Shown here in pieces: positions 62,167-64,000 of a stretch of 64,000 nucleotides of DNA. Within the stretch, counting starts at the first letter, position 1. The number at the start of each line of letters is the position of its first letter. The position numbers were made by a program, and so were the translations under genes. The notes under the pieces are model-generated. The model did no database searches and was not told where the DNA came from. It saw only the letters and a program-made list of their open reading frames with translations. The DNA comes from Paraspadella gotoi (Eukaryota > Chaetognatha): positions 1,296,721 to 1,360,720 of the forward strand of contig CM119271.1 in assembly GCA_051294375.1 (NCBI GenBank). Direction: 5' to 3'.

Positions 62167-64000
62167 ATGGAAGAAGAGGAATTCGTCGCGGAAACGCAGA
62201 CTTTAGACGAACTGGACGATCCTCTTCCGTCGACGCAAATCCTCCACGACCCGGAAGATCCTCTTTGGCAGACGCAGTCATTACTCGACACGGCGCCCGA
62301 ACCCTGGGCGATTCTTACCTTCGCCGATCTCCGAGCAGCCGCCCGGCCTTATCCGCTCTTTCAGGGCGTTAACGCTGTGGGGCGTGACACTGGCGCCGGC
62401 GTCCAAATCTCCACGGGGGTTTTGTCGAGGCGTCACGCCGTCGTGGAGCTCCACGAACAGGTCTACCTCGTCTATGATGTTGGAAGTCGGAACGGAACGA
62501 AGCGGAACGGGGTGAGACTCGAGCCGGAAGTGCGATACGAACTGAGAGACGGCGACCGAGTCTCTTTCGGCGGTCTGGTCGGGGTCTTTCGCCCCTCGCG
62601 GACGATTCCTCACGATGACGGCGACCAGGACGAAATCTTCGGAGAGATAGAGAGCGACGCAGAATCTACGGCGGAGGCGAGAGTCTTCGACGACGACGAC
62701 GACGACGACGAAGATGGAGACGAGGAGTTTCTGAAATCGACGCAGGATTATGGCGGGACAGGGAGGACAGATCGTGAGGCGGTGACGACCGGTTCTGAGA
62801 TTATCTCGAGTAGTGAGAAATCAAAGGACGATTTATCCTATAACAGCGACCTGGATGCATCATCTCGCAACACCGCGAATATAAAGATAGAAACGGCTGC
62901 CGACGCCTCGAAAATGTTCGAGGACGATGACGAGGAATTTTTAATCCCTACGCAGCTTTATCCTCGCCCAGCTCGGGAGACTGTGGCTGAGACGGCGAAA
63001 GTTCATAGTCATCCATCTCCATCCTCGAATACAGAGAAATCTGTTTTGGAAGATGATGATCTAGAAGAATTAGAGATGGAGACTCAAGCTTATCCCCTAT
63101 GGACAAGTCCCTCTGTGGGTCGGTCCGTTGAAACTGCTGAGAGTCCCTCCGATAAGAATGAAAGATTTGCGGCTGGAAAAGATGAGGGTGAAGAGGATCA
63201 ATCTTTATTAGCTACTCAGGATTATTACTCGAAATCAGCCTTCCGAATTGGCAGATCAGATAAAGAAAATGTTCAACATAACTTTAACTTGGATACTCAA
63301 GCATACACTTCATTATCCCAAGCTCCTAAGAATAATAAAAAAGTCGAGAATAGTCTCGAATTTGATGAAGACGAAAGAATTTTGGAAACTCAAGCTTATT
63401 CAAATACCAGTTTTTCAGGCAATGTTCCCGATAATGACTTACCCGACGAGACGCAATCCTATCTTTCATTTTCCGAACTTGAACCACCTTCGAGTCGACA
63501 GGTAAGAAAACATTTGGATGAAAGTGTAAAGTTGGAGGAGGTCGACCAAAGCTTCTTAGCCACTCAAGCTTATTTTTCTCCTAAAACAACGTCTCACCAC
63601 GAAAACTTAACTGGCGTTAATCATGGGGAATTTGCAATTGCGACTCAAGCTTATCCGTTATCAGATCATCATGTTTCGATCGGACGAGAAACTTTTTTTG
63701 AAAATAAAAACTTGACCGAAACTTTAATGGTGAAAGACGAAAGATTAATGCCGACACAAGATTATTCTTCGCCTGCTGAAAAGAGTTTTCCCAAAAAAGT
63801 TGTTGGTCGCGAGGATTCGGCAGCCCAGACCCAATCATTGTGTAAAAGAAATAACGTAAATTCCTCTATTGAACTCGAGGGAGAAGATAATACTTTGTTA
63901 GAAACCCAAGCTTATTTTGCAGCTCCAATAATAGAAGATCCGGACGACTTGGCGCAACCGTCCTTTGAAAAATCACACTTGAATCAAGACGATAGTTTAG
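62167..64000 (+). CDS. MDC1-like FHA-domain protein with TQ-x-Y repeats (5' part, runs off the window)
   Basis: Open from ATG 62167 to the window end (611 codons, no stop). Residues 48-142 form an FHA domain with the phosphate-binding signature: GRD, SRRHA and SRNGT. The remainder is acidic and disordered, with repeats in which acids and a hydrophobic residue precede TQ and an aromatic residue (EEFLIPTQLY, DERILETQAY, DQSFLATQAY, DERLMPTQDY). About 15 TQ dipeptides are present, 11 of them TQ-x-Y; three more precede the FHA. TQ is the ATM/ATR site. In vertebrate MDC1 repeated TQ-x-F sites, once phosphorylated, bind the RNF8 FHA domain. So this is probably a DNA-damage scaffold (inference). BRCT repeats, if any, lie beyond the window. 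A perfect donor CAG|GTAAGA sits in frame at 63501-63506, so the true first exon may end there. Confidence 0.75.
   Translation, partial: MEEEEFVAETQTLDELDDPLPSTQILHDPEDPLWQTQSLLDTAPEPWAILTFADLRAAARPYPLFQGVNAVGRDTGAGVQISTGVLSRRHAVVELHEQVYLVYDVGSRNGTKRNGVRLEPEVRYELRDGDRVSFGGLVGVFRPSRTIPHDDGDQDEIFGEIESDAESTAEARVFDDDDDDDEDGDEEFLKSTQDYGGTGRTDREAVTTGSEIISSSEKSKDDLSYNSDLDASSRNTANIKIETAADASKMFEDDDEEFLIPTQLYPRPARETVAETAKVHSHPSPSSNTEKSVLEDDDLEELEMETQAYPLWTSPSVGRSVETAESPSDKNERFAAGKDEGEEDQSLLATQDYYSKSAFRIGRSDKENVQHNFNLDTQAYTSLSQAPKNNKKVENSLEFDEDERILETQAYSNTSFSGNVPDNDLPDETQSYLSFSELEPPSSRQVRKHLDESVKLEEVDQSFLATQAYFSPKTTSHHENLTGVNHGEFAIATQAYPLSDHHVSIGRETFFENKNLTETLMVKDERLMPTQDYSSPAEKSFPKKVVGREDSAAQTQSLCKRNNVNSSIELEGEDNTLLETQAYFAAPIIEDPDDLAQPSFEKSHLNQDDSL

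Overview
This window is nuclear DNA from a multicellular animal, most likely an invertebrate. The genes are spliced with ordinary GT-AG introns. Exons are GC-rich, while introns and spacers are AT-rich. The gene set is metazoan: Mind bomb, an insulin-receptor tyrosine kinase, ERK, KCTD9, CHRAC1, PAPST1 and an MDC1-like FHA protein. I cannot fix the phylum from the sequence. Two 10-N runs (29198-29207 and 32692-32701) mark assembly gaps.

Layout, left to right, all genes on the + strand: the 3' part of mind bomb/MIB1 (150-7430, fourteen exons); a one-exon LRPPRC-like mitochondrial RNA-binding protein (8161-12045); cytosolic asparaginyl-tRNA synthetase (13351-22076, seven exons, with a 5.5 kb first intron built almost wholly of palindromic mobile elements); a stand-alone CHMP7 N-terminal-domain paralogue (22351-23001) followed by full-length CHMP7 (23227-24609); a transmembrane C-type-lectin-like receptor (25068-28013); a 6.5 kb gene-poor repeat stretch with both gaps; an insulin-like receptor of 31 inferred exons (34557-45641); UBL5/Hub1 (47606-48108); an ERK1/2 MAP kinase (48466-50526); an SLC38A7-like amino-acid transporter (about 52.9-55.8 kb); KCTD9 (56650-58009); CHRAC1 (58217-59021); the PAPS transporter SLC35B2 (59330-61542); and the 5' part of an FHA-domain protein with repeated TQ-x-Y motifs (62167 to beyond the end).

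Most genes serve general cell functions: translation, mitochondrial RNA, ESCRT-III, splicing-linked UBL5, chromatin and sulfation. Three lie in signalling: Notch-ligand ubiquitination (MIB1), insulin receptor, and ERK downstream of receptor kinases. I see no evidence that neighbours form one pathway. All fourteen genes point the same way. Several are only 200-900 bp apart with splice-acceptor-like sequences just upstream of the ATG, which raises the possibility of polycistronic transcription with trans-splicing.

Mobile DNA dominates the long introns and spacers: two large foldback elements, palindromic MITEs, a Tc1-like relic with a possible nested solo LTR, a DIRS-like element whose internal region is the reverse complement of its own joined ends, and several short SINE-like families. 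The points most worth following are the MDC1-like TQ-x-Y protein, the CHMP7 N-domain duplicate, and the DIRS-like element ending 9 bp from the asparaginyl-tRNA synthetase splice acceptor.
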